Assembly (NCBI GenBank): GCA_963575745.1
Contig: CAUYUJ010001342.1
Coordinates: 1 to 35,000 of the forward strand
Length of the DNA stretch: 35,000 bases
Direction: 5' to 3'
From: Prorocentrum cordatum
Taxonomy: Eukaryota; Sar; Dinophyceae; Prorocentrales; Prorocentraceae
The notes beneath the pieces are model-generated. The model saw only the letters and a program-made list of their open reading frames with translations. It searched no databases and was not told the origin of the DNA. Positions 1-10,878 of this stretch are shown here, in pieces; the stretch's first letter is position 1, and every line of letters starts with the position of its first letter. Made by a program: the position numbers and the translations under genes.

Positions 1-108
1 CCCCCATTCAGGAGCGGGGACCCCTCTGGGCTCGAGCTCCGCTCCGTCAAGCCAGGGGCCCGCATGGACCCTGTTCCGCTGCATGTCAAGCAGGGTGGAT
101 TTTTTGAG

Positions 109-177
109 TCCTCCTCCTCCTCCTCCTCCTCCTCCTCCTCCTCCTCCTCCTCCTCCTCCTCCTCCTCCTCCTCCTCC
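109..177. repeat. (TCC)n microsatellite
   Basis: An almost perfect run of about 23 TCC units, pyrimidine on the plus strand. The serine-rich reading frame across it is an artefact of the repeat. Confidence 0.97.
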
Positions 178-304
178 ACTCCTTCTCCTTATAAAGAACT
201 TCTCCCTGTCGCACCCCGAGGCCAGTTTTTAGGGCGGGCCGGGCGTCTCGCCAGAGACTTCCTCACCATTTATGACTCTAAAGCTTAAAAGGTGGCAACA
301 GCTT

Positions 305-705
305 CACAGATGGAGGGCCGGTCGTTTTCAAAATGTGGCTCTCGCCTTAGCGCCGCGCACATTCGTGTTCAAAATAAGGGTTCCACGGATTGAGGACGGG
401 TCGTTTTCAAAATGTGGCTCTCCTCTTAGCGCAGCGCATATTCGTTTTCAAAATTCGCAAGAGCTTCACGGATTCAGGGCGGATCCTTTTCAGAATGTGG
501 ATCTCGCCTGAGCGTTGCGCACATTCGCATTAAACATTTGCAGAAGTTTTACGGATTAAATGTGGCTCTCCTCTCAGAGCCGCGCATATTCGTTTTTCAA
601 AATTCGCAAGAGTTCCACGGATTGAGGGCGGATCCTTTTCGAAATGTGGCTCTCGCCTTAGCGCCGCGAACATTCGCTTCAAACATTTGCAAGAGTTTCA
701 CGGAT
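305..705. repeat. Tandem repeat, about 65-84 bp unit, five copies
   Basis: The word ATGTGGCTCTC (or a close variant) begins near 333, 412, 495, 560 and 644, so spacings are 79, 83, 65 and 84 bp. Each unit also carries a TTTTCAAAAT-like block, a GCGCCGCGCACATTCG-like block and CACGGATTGAGGGCGGAT. The fourth unit is shortened. Short open frames here are not conserved between units and I do not regard them as genes. Confidence 0.85.
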
Positions 706-1015
706 TCCCAACATCACCGTACCAGAAATTGCGTTTTGGAAGGACTCAGGAATTTGCGGGTGCAACAGTTACGTTGACTCTCTGTGTTGAAGTCATAGGA
801 ATGGCGTTCTGACACGATTCCGGATCACCAAGACGCAGCAACGTGGCGTTCAAATCCCGAGAACAATGTTTTGGCATGCTTCAAGATCTTCAAACGCTTG
901 TCTTCCAAAGAGGCAATCCCCTCAATGGAAATGAACCGTTGTAGGGGCCTATGAAGAGGGAGCTTGGAGAGAGGTTAAAGTTCCGACATCGTCGATGACT
1001 CTTGGGTTTGCACTA
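706..1015. other. No recognisable feature
   Basis: About 310 bp of mixed sequence between the tandem repeat and the next TCC array. A GTTCAAATCCC word near 848 resembles a tRNA B box but no cloverleaf can be drawn. I see no gene. Confidence 0.6.
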
Positions 1016-1017
1016 GT

Positions 1018-1256
1018 CCTCCTCCTCCTCATCCTCCTCCTCCTCCTCCTCCTCCCCTCCTCCTCCTCCATCCTCCTCCCCCTCTCCTCCTCCTCATCCT
1101 CCTCCTCCTCCTCCTCCTCCTCCTCCTCCTCATCCTCCTCCTATCTCTCTCCTCCTCCTCCTCCTCATCCTCATTCCTCATCTCAATCTCCTCCTCCTCC
1201 TCACGCTCCTCATCCCTCCTCCTCCCTCGTCCTCCCTCCTCCTCCCCCAGCCCAAG
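1018..1256. repeat. Imperfect (TCC)n/(TCA)n array
   Basis: TCC runs broken by TCA, CTC and CCC. The pyrimidines are on the plus strand, as in every other TCC array in the first 5.5 kb. Confidence 0.95.
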
Positions 1257-1470
1257 GACAGCCCGCCGCGGCCCGCCCAAGCAACTCGCCCAAAAAAATG
1301 GTGGACGCCCGCCTCGGTCGGCGAGTACCACAGCCGCGCCTCCACGCACGCCGCCGCCTCCTCCTGCGGCGACGGGGGCCCGCCCCTGGCGACGGGGGCC
1401 CTCCCCGCGCCCGGCTCCGGCGACCGAGCCCACTCATCGGCCAAACCCTCGCCCAGGCTTTGGCGACCGG
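1257..1470. other. GC-rich spacer between microsatellites
   Basis: Non-repetitive GC-rich sequence between two pyrimidine arrays. Frames through it are open only because stop codons are rare in GC-rich DNA. No domain is recognised. Confidence 0.5.
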
Positions 1471-1824
1471 TCATCGACCTCCTCCTCCGCCTCCTCCTCA
1501 TCCGCCTCCTCCACCTCCTCCTCCTGTTCCTGCTCCACCGCCTCCTGCTCCTCCTCCTCCTGCTCCTCCTCCTTCTCCTCCCCCAACTCCTCCTCCTTCT
1601 CCTCCACCTCCTCCTCCTCCCCCTCCTGCTCCTCCTCCTCCTCCTCCTCCTCCCTCCCCCTCCTGCTCCTCCCTCCTCCTCCTCCTCCTCCCTCCCCTCC
1701 TCCTCCCTCCTCCGCCCTCACTCCCTCCCCTCCTCCTCCTCCTCTCCTCCTCCTCCTCCTCCTTCCTCCTCCTCCTCCCCTCCTCCTCCTCCGCCTCCTC
1801 CTCCATCCTCCTCCTCCTTCCTCA

Positions 1825-1832
<8 letters not shown>
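1471..1832. repeat. Imperfect (CCT)n array
   Basis: CCT/TCC repeat with scattered G, T and C interruptions, pyrimidine-rich on plus. Apparent proline-, serine- and leucine-rich proteins here are repeat translations. Confidence 0.95.
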
Positions 1833-2294
<462 letters not shown>

Positions 2295-2296
<2 letters not shown>

Positions 2297-2620
2297 GCTC
2301 ACCCTCTTCCGCTTTCTTGTTCCGCGCAGCTCCACGTGCTCCTCCTACTCTTGAACGCTGCCCGGCACGCCCGCAGACCGCCGACCTCGGCACCCTGAAC
2401 CCCTGCTGCCACCCTCCGTCCCGACGCCGGCGCGCGCGCGCGGCATACTTGGGAACGCCTGAGCACGGTCTTGCGATGCAATGTGAGAAACCAGTGCGGC
2501 ACTGCGGAATCCGCAGGGGCGGGTAGAAACGTCCGAAGCTCCTCCCTCCTTCTGGGTGTCGGCGGCATGGCGTAAAAACCTCTTGAGCGCCGCAGAAGCC
2601 AGGCAATGCCGTCCTGTCAT
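2295..2620. other. GC-rich spacer, no feature supported
   Basis: Unique-looking GC-rich DNA with a short CG run (about 2429-2441). Open frames overlap on both strands without recognisable domains. Confidence 0.5.
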
Positions 2621-2625
2621 GCGCG

Positions 2626-3345
2626 GCATGCGCGCCGAGCCCACGCTGGCCCGAGAAACAAACAGCAGCAGCAACAACCGATTAGACGGCACATCAAACG
2701 TGACAGGCGCCGAAACGTCACGCCGGCCCGTCGAGAACACAGCATGCCAGAACAGAGTGCCACGTACTACACTGGGGCAGAATCAACGCGAACAGAAAAA
2801 TACAAAATGTTACAAAGCAGCCACCAACCCACAGTGTCTCATGAAGCGAACATCCTGGCATAATCGACCGCATCATGATAACATCAAACGCGACGGGCGT
2901 GCGGAGGTCAGGCTGGCCACAGGAACAAATAAACAGGCGCAGCAACGACTGGTTGGGCGAAACTTCGAATAAGACAATCATCGCGACGTCACACCGACCC
3001 GTCGAGAGCACAACATAAGATAATACAGTACACCCTACTAGAACATGATGGGATACACAAAACGCTTGAGCACAGCAACACTATATTACTGGCACCGTGT
3101 AAAACGCAGCATCCACGCCAACGTACGTAAGGTTGGCCACAGGACAAAAACGGGTGCAGCAACGACCGAGTAGACGTCACGCCGCCCCGTCGAGAACAGA
3201 ACAGAGCAAACTACACGTGCGTAGAACAAAACAGAACCGAACAGACCGCGATCTGGAGGAATGCAGCAGCGACCATATAATGGCGTCTTATCGAACGCCA
3301 CGTGCGCGCCGAGCTCACGCTGGCCACAAAAACAAACTGTACCAG
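2626..3345. repeat. Diverged tandem repeat, about 190-270 bp units
   Basis: Three and a half related blocks share the order: GTGCGCGCCGAG-like word, GCTGGCCACA plus AACAAA, GCAGCAACGACC, then GACGTCAC and CCCGTCGAGA. The TCGAG word falls near 2731, 3002 and 3190. Divergence between units is high and indels are frequent. The minus-strand cysteine-rich frames are not conserved among units, so I annotate repeats rather than genes. Confidence 0.65.
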
Positions 3346-3475
3346 ACTCGGGAACAAACGCCGAAGCGTTTCGGTGGGGATCGCTGGACGCCAAAATTGT
3401 TTGGGGTGCCCGCAAAGAAGGAACGTGGACAGAGGGTGGATTGCAACATCGTTGGTGCATCTTGGATTTACACTG

Positions 3476-3731
3476 GTCCTCCTCCTCCCCCTCCTCCTGC
3501 TTCTCCTCTTCCTCCTTCCCCTCCTCCTCCCCCTCCCCCTCCTCCACCTCCTCCTCCTCCTTCCTCCTCCTCCTCCTCCTCCTCCTCCTCCCCTTCCTCC
3601 TCTCCTCCTCCTCCTCCTCCTCCTCCTCGTCCTCCTCCTCCTCCTCCTCCTCCTCCTCCTCCTCCTCCTCCTCCTCCTCCTCCTCTTCCTCCTCCTCCTT
3701 TTACCCCTCCTCATCTTCCTCCTCCTCCCCG
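3476..3731. repeat. Imperfect (TCC)n array
   Basis: About 255 bp of TCC with CCC, CTT and GTC interruptions, pyrimidine on plus. Confidence 0.96.
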
Positions 3732-3918
3732 CCGCGCCGCCCGCGGAATCGGCGGTCCCGGCGGCTCCATGGGGCCTGGGGCATCCCGCAGCAGACAGTC
3801 CAGGCTCGCCCCTCCGCCCCAGGCCACCAGTCATCCAACCCGCCTCCTTACCGATAACTCCCCCCTGTCGCACCACCAGACGTGTTCGTACAGCCGACAA
3901 GATACATGAAACAATATC

Positions 3919-4083
3919 GTTTAAGAAACCTGGGCCAGCTTCCCGAAGGTTTCCTAAGCCCAACCTGGGCCAAGCCTCTGTTCTTAACTCTGGAGGAGCG
4001 AACGTGCTCAAAAAGCTGGGCCAGCTTTCCGGCAAGTTGGTTGAGAAACGCTGGTCCAGCTTTGCGGGAGGAGGTTTCTTAAC
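3919..4083. repeat. Small fold-back element
   Basis: The ends GTTTAAGAAACCT (3919-3931) and AGGTTTCTTAAC (4072-4083) are inverted copies with one extra T. Between them the word CTGGGCCAGCTT or a variant recurs four times. One copy is itself palindromic: AAAGCTGG and CCAGCTTT around a single G near 4010-4030. At 165 bp without a long open frame it looks like a non-coding fold-back or MITE-like sequence. No target-site duplication was identified, so mobility is inference. Confidence 0.5.
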
Positions 4084-4137
4084 CACATGCTCGACTGTTG
4101 CCATCTAGGGGGCTGGGGAAGAAGACAAACGGCATCA

Positions 4138-4270
4138 GAGGTCCGCGCTGATTTATTCGACGCTTGGCCCCCATCCCTGACGTGCGGAGCGCGCCAGGAC
4201 GGCGCCAGAGGCGCCGCCTGGGGGCTCCAGAGCCGATTCAAGAAATCCGCGCGGACGTCGGAAAAAACAT
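4138..4270. repeat. Dispersed short repeat, copy 1
   Basis: TCCGCGCTGATTT-like start, then GCTTGGCCCCC and a GCGCGCC-rich tail. Related blocks lie at about 5775-5910 and 10878-10990. On the minus strand the shared part reads approximately GGGGGCC, GGCGC, GA, GAA, TC, GCGCGGA with short gaps. It is a diverged family, possibly SINE-like, with no RNA polymerase III boxes recognised. Confidence 0.4.
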
Positions 4271-4291
4271 CAATTTGCATGTTCTTCTCTG

Positions 4292-5012
<721 letters not shown>

Positions 5013-5150
5013 CCAAGGACCCCTCGGGTTGTAGATAGGGGGCCCCGAGCCGTAAATCCTTTCCGGGGCGGGCCTGTGCCAAAATCTTGAGGCCGGTCCT
5101 GGCGATCTGAATGTGTGGAAGGCACATGCACGCATCCGGAGGCTTCGTCC

Positions 5151-5440
5151 ATTCCTTCTCCTCCTCCTCCTCCTCCTCCTCCTCCTCCTCCTCCTCCTCC
5201 TCCTCCAAGTCCTCCTCCTCCTCGTCCTCCTCCTCCTCCTTCTCTTCCTCCTCCTCCTCCTCCTCCTCCTCCTCCTCCTTCTCCCTCCTCCTCCTCCTCC
5301 TCCTTATTTGCCCTCCTCCTCCCCTCCTCCTCCCCTCCTCCTCCTCCTCCTCCTCCTCCTCCTCCTCCTCCTCCTCATCCTCCTCCTCCTTATTTGCCCT
5401 CCTCCTCGTCCTCCTCCTCCTCCTCTTCCTCCTCGTCCTG
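5151..5440. repeat. (TCC)n array
   Basis: Long TCC array containing a duplicated block around TTATTTGCCCTCC (near 5302 and 5390), so part of it arose by local duplication. Confidence 0.96.
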
Positions 5441-5565
5441 CCTTTTGCGGCGCGGCGCCACAGTCACGGACCCCTTGCGAGCGAGCGGCCGCCACGACCG
5501 AGCCGCACAGCGCCGGGCCAGCAGAGGGCGCCCACATGGGGTCCGAGTGGATGGGGTCGGGGGAT

Positions 5566-5665
5566 CGCGCCGCATCGCCGACGCATCGGCGATGCATCGG
5601 CGACGCATCGGCCACGTTAGCGTGGAGAGAATCGGGCTCCGCATCGCGCCGCATCGCCGGTGTGC
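5566..5665. repeat. Short tandem repeat GCATCGGCGAC
   Basis: GCATCGCCGAC, GCATCGGCGAT, GCATCGGCGAC and GCATCGGCCAC follow one another (11-12 bp unit). Further GCATCGCGCC and GCATCGCCGG words continue to about 5665. Confidence 0.8.
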
Positions 5666-5774
5666 CAGCGATGCAGCACGAGCCTCCGACCCCGTCTGCT
5701 TCGGCCGCGTCTTGGCGGCCGGACCCTCAGATGCCCGTCTTCCCTGGAAGAACAGACAGACTGCATGCACATAC

Positions 5775-5910
5775 ATCTTCGGAGCTCCGCGCAGACTTCT
5801 CGGATCTGCGCCAGGCCCCCCCCCGGCGGCGCATCCAGCACAGCCCCTGGCGCGCTCCGCGCGCCGAGGTGGGAGGGCCAGCGCTGGTCCAGGAAAGCCG
5901 AACGGACGCT
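5775..5910. repeat. Dispersed short repeat, copy 2
   Basis: Contains GGAGCTCCGCGCAGACTT, TCTGCGCCAGGCCCCC and a CGCGCTCCGCGCGCC segment in the same order as the blocks near 4138 and 10878. No coding capacity is recognised. Confidence 0.4.
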
Positions 5911-5984
5911 CGAAAGTTTATGTTTTTATGTAGCTTGCCCTCCTTCGATTATCGGGTGCGTCATCCGCTGGGGCCTCTTCGGTC

Positions 5985-6250
5985 TCGGGCTGCGTGACGG
6001 TGTTCCAGCCATCCCTGAGGACGCGCCAAGCCTTCGTCGATGCCACGGGGGTGTCGACGTCATCCTCGAGGAAGGCCGCGGGGATCATGCTCTTCGCGTG
6101 GCCTATCTGCCAGCGACCGTTGAGGGCGCACCAGAAGACATAGCAGGCCTTGCAGGCTATGTTGCTGGAAGCCTTCTCGCAGATGCGAACCCACTGGAAC
6201 ATTGGGCGGTCGCCTTTGTTCGTATCCATTGGGTCCACCACCGTGCCGCT
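5985..6250 (-). CDS. Possible exon of an unrecognised protein
   Basis: An open minus-strand frame with mixed, non-repetitive composition lies between two repeat-rich regions. It contains a cysteine cluster, CEKASSNIACKACYVFWC, and an aromatic-rich segment, which is less repeat-like than its surroundings. Just upstream the minus strand has CATTCTTTTTCGTGCCCAG, which could be a 3' splice acceptor. A sense ATG also exists within that tract (at 6271), so the true boundary is uncertain. No family recognised. It may be an exon, a gene fragment or chance. Confidence 0.35.
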
Positions 6251-6289
6251 GGGCACGAAAAAGAATGGCATCAGGTCCTAGACTCCCAC

Positions 6290-7640
6290 AAGAGGCCCCC
6301 AACAGGCCGCAAAAAAGGCCCCGAAGAAGCCCCCGACAGGCCCCCCCGAAGCCTCAAGATACACCCAAGAAGCCGCTTAGGCACGGTGGCGAGATGGGCC
6401 AAAAGCCGCTACGTCCGTCGCACCCTGAGGTCTTGCCACAGACGTGCCTGGCATGCTAAACGCTATACGGTTTGGTTGAAGTTTTTTTCCGAAACCAAAA
6501 ACATCCCCCTGGGGGTTCGGCCCGTCCCGCCAGCCATCCGGAAGGGACCGGAAACACCCTCAACGCCCGAGGGCAAGATGGCCCCCAAGTTCGCCCAAGA
6601 AAGACCAAGATGGCCTCACGTCCCAACAGGGTCCAAAATATCTCCACGCTTGACCAAGAAGCTTCCAAGACGGCCCAAGTTGACCTCAAGATGACAGTAG
6701 ACGGCCCAAGAGGCCCCCAAAGAGGCCTCCAAGACGGCCCAAGAGGCACCCAAGAGGTCCTGCAGGAAGGCCCGACGAGGCCAAACTCATTGATTTCCCA
6801 AAGGTTATTGGAGGATTCGGGCATTCGCTTCTGTTCGGCCTTCCGACAGCCCGAGACGGCCCAAGAGCCCCCCAAGATCGCCCAAAGATCGCCCAAGAGG
6901 CCTCCAAAATGACCCCACGACGGCCCCAAAAGGCTCCCTAATACGGCCCCAAGAAGGCTCCGAGACGACCCAAGAGGCCTCCAGGACGCCCAAGATGGCT
7001 TCCAAGACGGCCCTGGAGCACACCAATAGGGCCCATTTTCGGCCCAGAGAGGCCCCCAAGACGGCTTCTGACGGCGTCAGACGGGCCAGGAGGCAATCAA
7101 GACGGCCCAAGATGGCTCCAAGATGGCCCAAGACGGCCCAAGAGGCACCCAAGAGGTCTCCAAGACGGCCCATGAGGCACCCAAGAGGGCCTCCAGGGAG
7201 GCCCGAACACCCAAAATGGCCCAAGACGGCCCAAGAGACCCTTAAAAGGTCTCCAGGACGGCCCAAGAGAGCCCCAACAGGGCCTCCCGGAAAACCCGAC
7301 GGCCAAACTCAGTGATTTCCGGAAGGTTATTGGAGGATTTGGGCACGTGCTTCTTTTCAGCCTTCCGACGGCCCGAGACGGCCCAAGAGCCCCCAAAGAT
7401 CGCCCAATGATCGCCCAAGAGGTCTCCCAAATGGCCCCTGAATGGCACCAAGACGGCCCCAAGAGGCCCCAAAACGGCCCAAGAGGCTTCCAGAACGCCC
7501 AAGATGGCCTCCAAGACGGCCCTGGAGCACCCCGAGAGGGCGCCAGACGGTCCAAGACGCCCACGGAGGCCCCCCAGACGCCTCCAAGAGGCTCCCAGGA
7601 AGCTCACGGGAACTCCGAAGGCAAACTCACGGACACAGCG
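6290..7640. repeat. Degenerate GGCCCAAGA satellite with a 522-bp internal duplication
   Basis: More than 1.3 kb is built from variants of GACGGCCCAAGAGGC and CCCCCAAGA at irregular 10-14 bp spacing. A larger unit is duplicated. The core beginning CCAAACTCATTGATTTCC at 6781 recurs at 7303, 522 bp away. The flanking words, such as GGTTATTGGAGGATT, GCCTTCCGAC and CCTGGAGCAC, are in the same order. Trp/Gly/Leu-rich frames on minus and Pro/Arg/Lys-rich frames on plus run through several units in different frames. They are therefore best explained as repeat translations. Confidence 0.85.
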
Positions 7641-7995
7641 CTCACGCTTCTGACCTGTGAGCTCGGGTCACTTAAGATCTGGTCCTTCCAAGTCAGCAAG
7701 CGTAGAGGGCGGTCTACCGGTGTAGGCGCTAAACAGAGAAAGCCTGTCGCAGAAAAGCGAATACGCTACAAGCGAACACTGCTTCAGCGAGTAGTCGGTG
7801 GAAAGCAGGGGGCGTCATGTCTTCTGATAGCTTCGCCCACGGTGCGCACGACACGTCTGGAGGCACCGTTTTGGGTCTCAAGTGTTGGCGTGCTGTCCTG
7901 AACCTCGAATGCTGAGTTCGGCACCTATTGCTCTCAACGGGCTACTGGCGCCAAATTAGCTGAGGCCTCTTCCAACGCCGAAGTGCAATACCTTG
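7641..7995. other. No recognisable feature
   Basis: About 350 bp of mixed sequence between the satellite and the integrase fragment. No domain or repeat recognised. Confidence 0.5.
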
Positions 7996-7999
7996 GCTG

Positions 8000-8245
8000 C
8001 CTAGTTGCACTTCACCCAACATCCATAGTGGGCGTCCAAGATGTCCATGGACCTGCCGGGGATCTGGCAGCCGCTGGCGCACCTCATGCAGCGGTCGAAG
8101 ATGCGGCGATGCGCTTTTTGCAGAAGAACAGATCTCATTCCGCTGCCTCGTTGAATGAGCCAGGTAAGCCCAGCGATGGTAAGGTGGACGTGCCGGGGCG
8201 TTCCCATACACGGCATTCTGAGCACGCATCACCGATAGGTTTCTG
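8000..8245 (-). pseudogene. Broken copia-type integrase fragment
   Basis: The minus strand encodes GDACSECRVWERPG, then LPGSFNEAAE, then, after an in-frame TGA and a frame change, FDRCMRCASGCQIPGRSMD and LDAHYG. The intact retroelement in this window has the matching order: CDSCRECRAWDKPG, LPGRFNEEVE, IDRCIRWAAGTEIPDKAM and LDAYHT. The fragment therefore covers the zinc-binding CxxC and the first part of the DDE core. It lacks the second Asp and the Glu, has one stop and one frameshift, and has no LTR nearby. It comes from a different, diverged member of the same broad lineage. Confidence 0.75.
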
Positions 8246-8499
8246 AACCCATCCGGCGAAAGATCCGGCGCGCGTCATGTTCCTCCGCACGGAAAAACCT
8301 TTGGCGTCGGTCGCAAGGCTCCTCGATAACGGCCGCGCGCGGTCGAGGTGGTCGGAGATGAGCCCCTGATCGCCCCATGGACGAGGCAGACTGCCCCCCC
8401 CTCGCTCAATGAGGTCGGGGGTGGCCATGCCCGACCTAATATGGATGCCTTGAGAGACTACCGTGCAAAAACTGCATGGGTCGCCGTCCTATCAGCCCA

Positions 8500-8960
8500 A
8501 GATGCCCCATGTGGATTCCCAGATGGCCCAAGGAGCCTCCAAGAGGGCCCCAGGTGGTGGTCTCGAGACGGCCCAGGAGACCCCCAGGACGCCCTCAAGA
8601 AGGCCCCAAAGGGTCCCCCAGAAGGGCCTCGTGAAACAAGAAACACTGATGTTCCATTGTTGTTTCAAGTGTTGCCGGATCGTTTCTTTCCGGTCCTCAG
8701 AAAATCCAAGGCGGTCCGACAGACCCCTGAGACCATCCCAGGACGGCCCATAAGGTCCCCAAGATGACCCCAAGACGGCCCAAGAGGGCCTCAGGATGGC
8801 CCAAGGCCACCCAGCCAGCCCCAAGACGGTCCTGCAGGCCCCCAAGAGAGCCTCCGGACGGCCCGGAGAGGCCACCAGGAACGGCCTCCCAGAGACGCCA
8901 GAGAGCCCAAGAAGCAGCGCCCTCAGACGCCCCAGCGAGCTCGAGGGCCCCGGGAGCCCC
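8500..8960. repeat. Degenerate GGCCCAAGA satellite, second block
   Basis: Same word family as 6290-7640 (GACGGCCCAAGAGG, CCCCCAAGA). It includes a 60-70 bp non-repeat island near 8635-8710 at the place where other blocks carry their CCAAACTCA core. No gene is supported in any frame. Confidence 0.75.
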
Positions 8961-9206
8961 ACGGAGCCAAGCACGCCAGGGAGCCCCACGGCAGCCCCGC
9001 GGCAGCCCCTCCCCGGTGCGCCCCCGGGCGACTCCCCCCGGCCGCCGGGAAGGGGCCCGCAGGTCCGCCAGAGCGGGGCCGCACGCCCGCAGGCCCGCTC
9101 CGACGAGAGACCACGGGCGCTCCCCGGGGCAGCGGCGGCTCGCCGCCCAGGCGCCCCCGATAGTACAGCCCAGAGGCACTCTGCACGCCGCTGGCCGCCT
9201 CCGCCA

Positions 9207-9360
9207 GGGGGCCGCGTGCGGGCCCGACCCCTGCCCCCCCCCACGACTTCTGGGGGGGAGGCCGGGGCTCGCTGCGCTCGGGAGCTCCCGAGCGAAGTGG
9301 AACCCCAGCCTCCCCCTCAGAAGTCGTGGGGGGCAGGGGTCGGGCCCGCATGTGGCCCCC
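9207..9360. repeat. 154-bp near-palindrome (long inverted repeat)
   Basis: The left arm begins GGGGGCCGCGTGCGGGCCCG at 9207. The right arm ends CGGGCCCGCATGTGGCCCCC at about 9360. The arms share GCGGGCCCGACCCCTGCCCC, CCACGACTTCTG and GGGGGAGGC in inverted order and meet at GGGAGCTCCC near 9283. Arms are about 70 bp with few differences. The minus-strand gene that follows ends inside the right arm, so its last ~15 codons may be derived from this sequence. Confidence 0.85.
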
Positions 9361-10234
9361 TATCCGCGCGGCTGAACACTGCCAGCAGCCCCGCGTCCCT
9401 CGGGAACCCGCGCTCCGCCAGCAGGTCGCGGGTCCTGCCGAGCGACGCCGCGAGCTCGGCGGGCGCGCCCGCTGCCAGGAGGGCGTCGGCCGACTCGGCG
9501 CGGAGCACGGAGAGCGACGAGGTCTCCTTGTAGTCCTCGCTGCTCGGCGTCCACTTCGCGCGCCTTCTCTTCTTCTCCTTCGCGGCCTTAATGGCCTGCA
9601 GCGCGTCTGCGTCCTCGCCGCCGGCGCCCCTCTTCTCCACCGCGCGCACCTCATCGACGTCGCCCGACAGCACCGCCTGTAGCAGCGAGCCGCCGCTCTG
9701 AGTGCGCCTCAGCGGGTTGAACCCGGGGGCCGGCAGCTCCCCGTGCTCCTCGATGTAGGCCTGTCGCGCCTCCTCCACAAGCTTGACCACCGAATCCTCC
9801 TCGCCGTTGAGCTGCTTGTAGCCAAGCGCGGCCATCACGTCCACCACGGTGCCGAACGCCTTCCCCTGGGGGCTAAAGTACTTGACACTCGTCTGCTTGG
9901 AGTTTTCCAAGAACTTGGTGCTGAAGCTCCAGCCAGTCATCTTGGGAATGACGGCGGCTTCCAGCTTCCCAAATCTCGCTTCGAAGGCCGCGAGACACTG
10001 CTCCTTCAACTCCCCCTTCAGCTGTCCCGCCTGTTTCGCTTCAAGAGCTTTCCGTTCATCTACCTCATTCTTGAGCTGCTCGTATCTGGCAACTTCCTTC
10101 TCTGGGTCCAAGCCCCTGTCCGCGGCGTCCTTCGCAATGGCGGCCTTCACCGTCAGGACGCCTCTGTGCTTCTCGGTTTGGAACCTGACGTACGTCTTGC
10201 CAGCGATCTTACCTAGAGGAACAAACAACTGCAT
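9317..10234 (-). CDS. Protein with MBD-like segment, probable exon(s)
   Basis: An open frame of 305 codons. The N-terminal third is lysine/glutamate-rich and helical (DPEKEVARYEQLKNEVDERK). Residues about 97-140 read GWSF followed by KYFSPQGKAFGTVVDVMAALG. This matches the GW, Y[FI]SPxGKxF and trailing hydrophobic pattern of methyl-CpG-binding (MBD) domains, suggesting a chromatin or DNA-binding role. A basic stretch KEKKRRRAK follows near residue 225. The ATG at 10234 may be spurious: the minus strand reads TTGTTTGTTCCTCTAG just inside, a good 3' splice acceptor, so coding could begin at 10212 with missing 5' exons. The C-terminus runs into the palindrome at 9207-9360. The MBD assignment rests on motif pattern only. 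Confidence 0.5.
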   Translation of the reverse strand: MQLFVPLGKIAGKTYVRFQTEKHRGVLTVKAAIAKDAADRGLDPEKEVARYEQLKNEVDERKALEAKQAGQLKGELKEQCLAAFEARFGKLEAAVIPKMTGWSFSTKFLENSKQTSVKYFSPQGKAFGTVVDVMAALGYKQLNGEEDSVVKLVEEARQAYIEEHGELPAPGFNPLRRTQSGGSLLQAVLSGDVDEVRAVEKRGAGGEDADALQAIKAAKEKKRRRAKWTPSSEDYKETSSLSVLRAESADALLAAGAPAELAASLGRTRDLLAERGFPRDAGLLAVFSRADRGPHAGPTPAPHDF

Positions 10235-10289
10235 ACATACATGGCGGATTCCGGAAACCCTGAACCCAATACGAATGTCGTCATCTCTT

Positions 10290-10650
10290 TGGAGGTCAAC
10301 GTTTTAATTCCCCCGCCTTCTGCTAGCCTTCTGCCAGCCTCCGCCAGCGGAGGTGCCCTCGTTGTACCTCCGCCGCCTTCCGCCACCCTGCCGCGGCCTT
10401 CCGCCGAGGACGAGATACCGCCACCCCCCGACCTCTCCCGAAACGTACCGATACCGCCACTCCCCGGACCTCTCCCGGGGTGCGTTCTGACCAGAATTTC
10501 GAGGCGAGTCCAGCGGTGGCGACGAGGGCCTCCCAGGAGGCCCAACAAGGTGAAAACGGGCGAAGGGTAGAGGTAAGGGTACCTCTCCCTCCTCTGAAGG
10601 ATGGCAACTCCTTCAACCCTCGACGGCAAGGCCCTTTGTGAAACGCCCAA
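10290..10650. other. Low-complexity GCC/TCC-rich spacer
   Basis: Repeated CCGCCTTCCGCC and ACCGATACCGCCAC words (10308-10480), then mixed sequence. Proline-rich frames are repeat translations. Confidence 0.5.
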
Positions 10651-10654
10651 TATA

Positions 10655-10742
10655 TAGAGAGAGACAGCACACACACACATAGATATATACATATATATAT
10701 ATATAGATATACACATACATATGTATCTATATACACACACGC

Positions 10743-10788
<46 letters not shown>

Positions 10789-10878
10789 GTACACCTACAT
10801 ATCCATATGCATAAACATATATATATATATATATATATATGTATAGACATATACATATACATATACATGTGTATTCCG
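10655..10878. repeat. (TA)n/(AC)n dinucleotide microsatellite
   Basis: TATATAGAGAGAGACAGCACACACACAC leads into TA/CA repeats with short interruptions, ending with ATACAT hexamers at about 10875. Confidence 0.96.

Noticed and set aside
780-900. tRNA gene suggested by GTTCAAATCCC near 848
   Set aside because: No A box at the right distance and no pairing acceptor stem.
6456-7607. Minus-strand Trp/Gly/Leu-rich proteins (LGRLG, WAVLG) in the satellite
   Set aside because: The same peptides appear in different frames of successive units, which is expected from the GGCCCAAGA repeat and not from a gene.
8764-9654. Overlapping GC-rich open frames on both strands, about 200-245 codons
   Set aside because: High GC content removes stops. 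The composition is Arg/Pro/Ala/Gly-rich without a recognisable domain, and the frames cross a palindrome.
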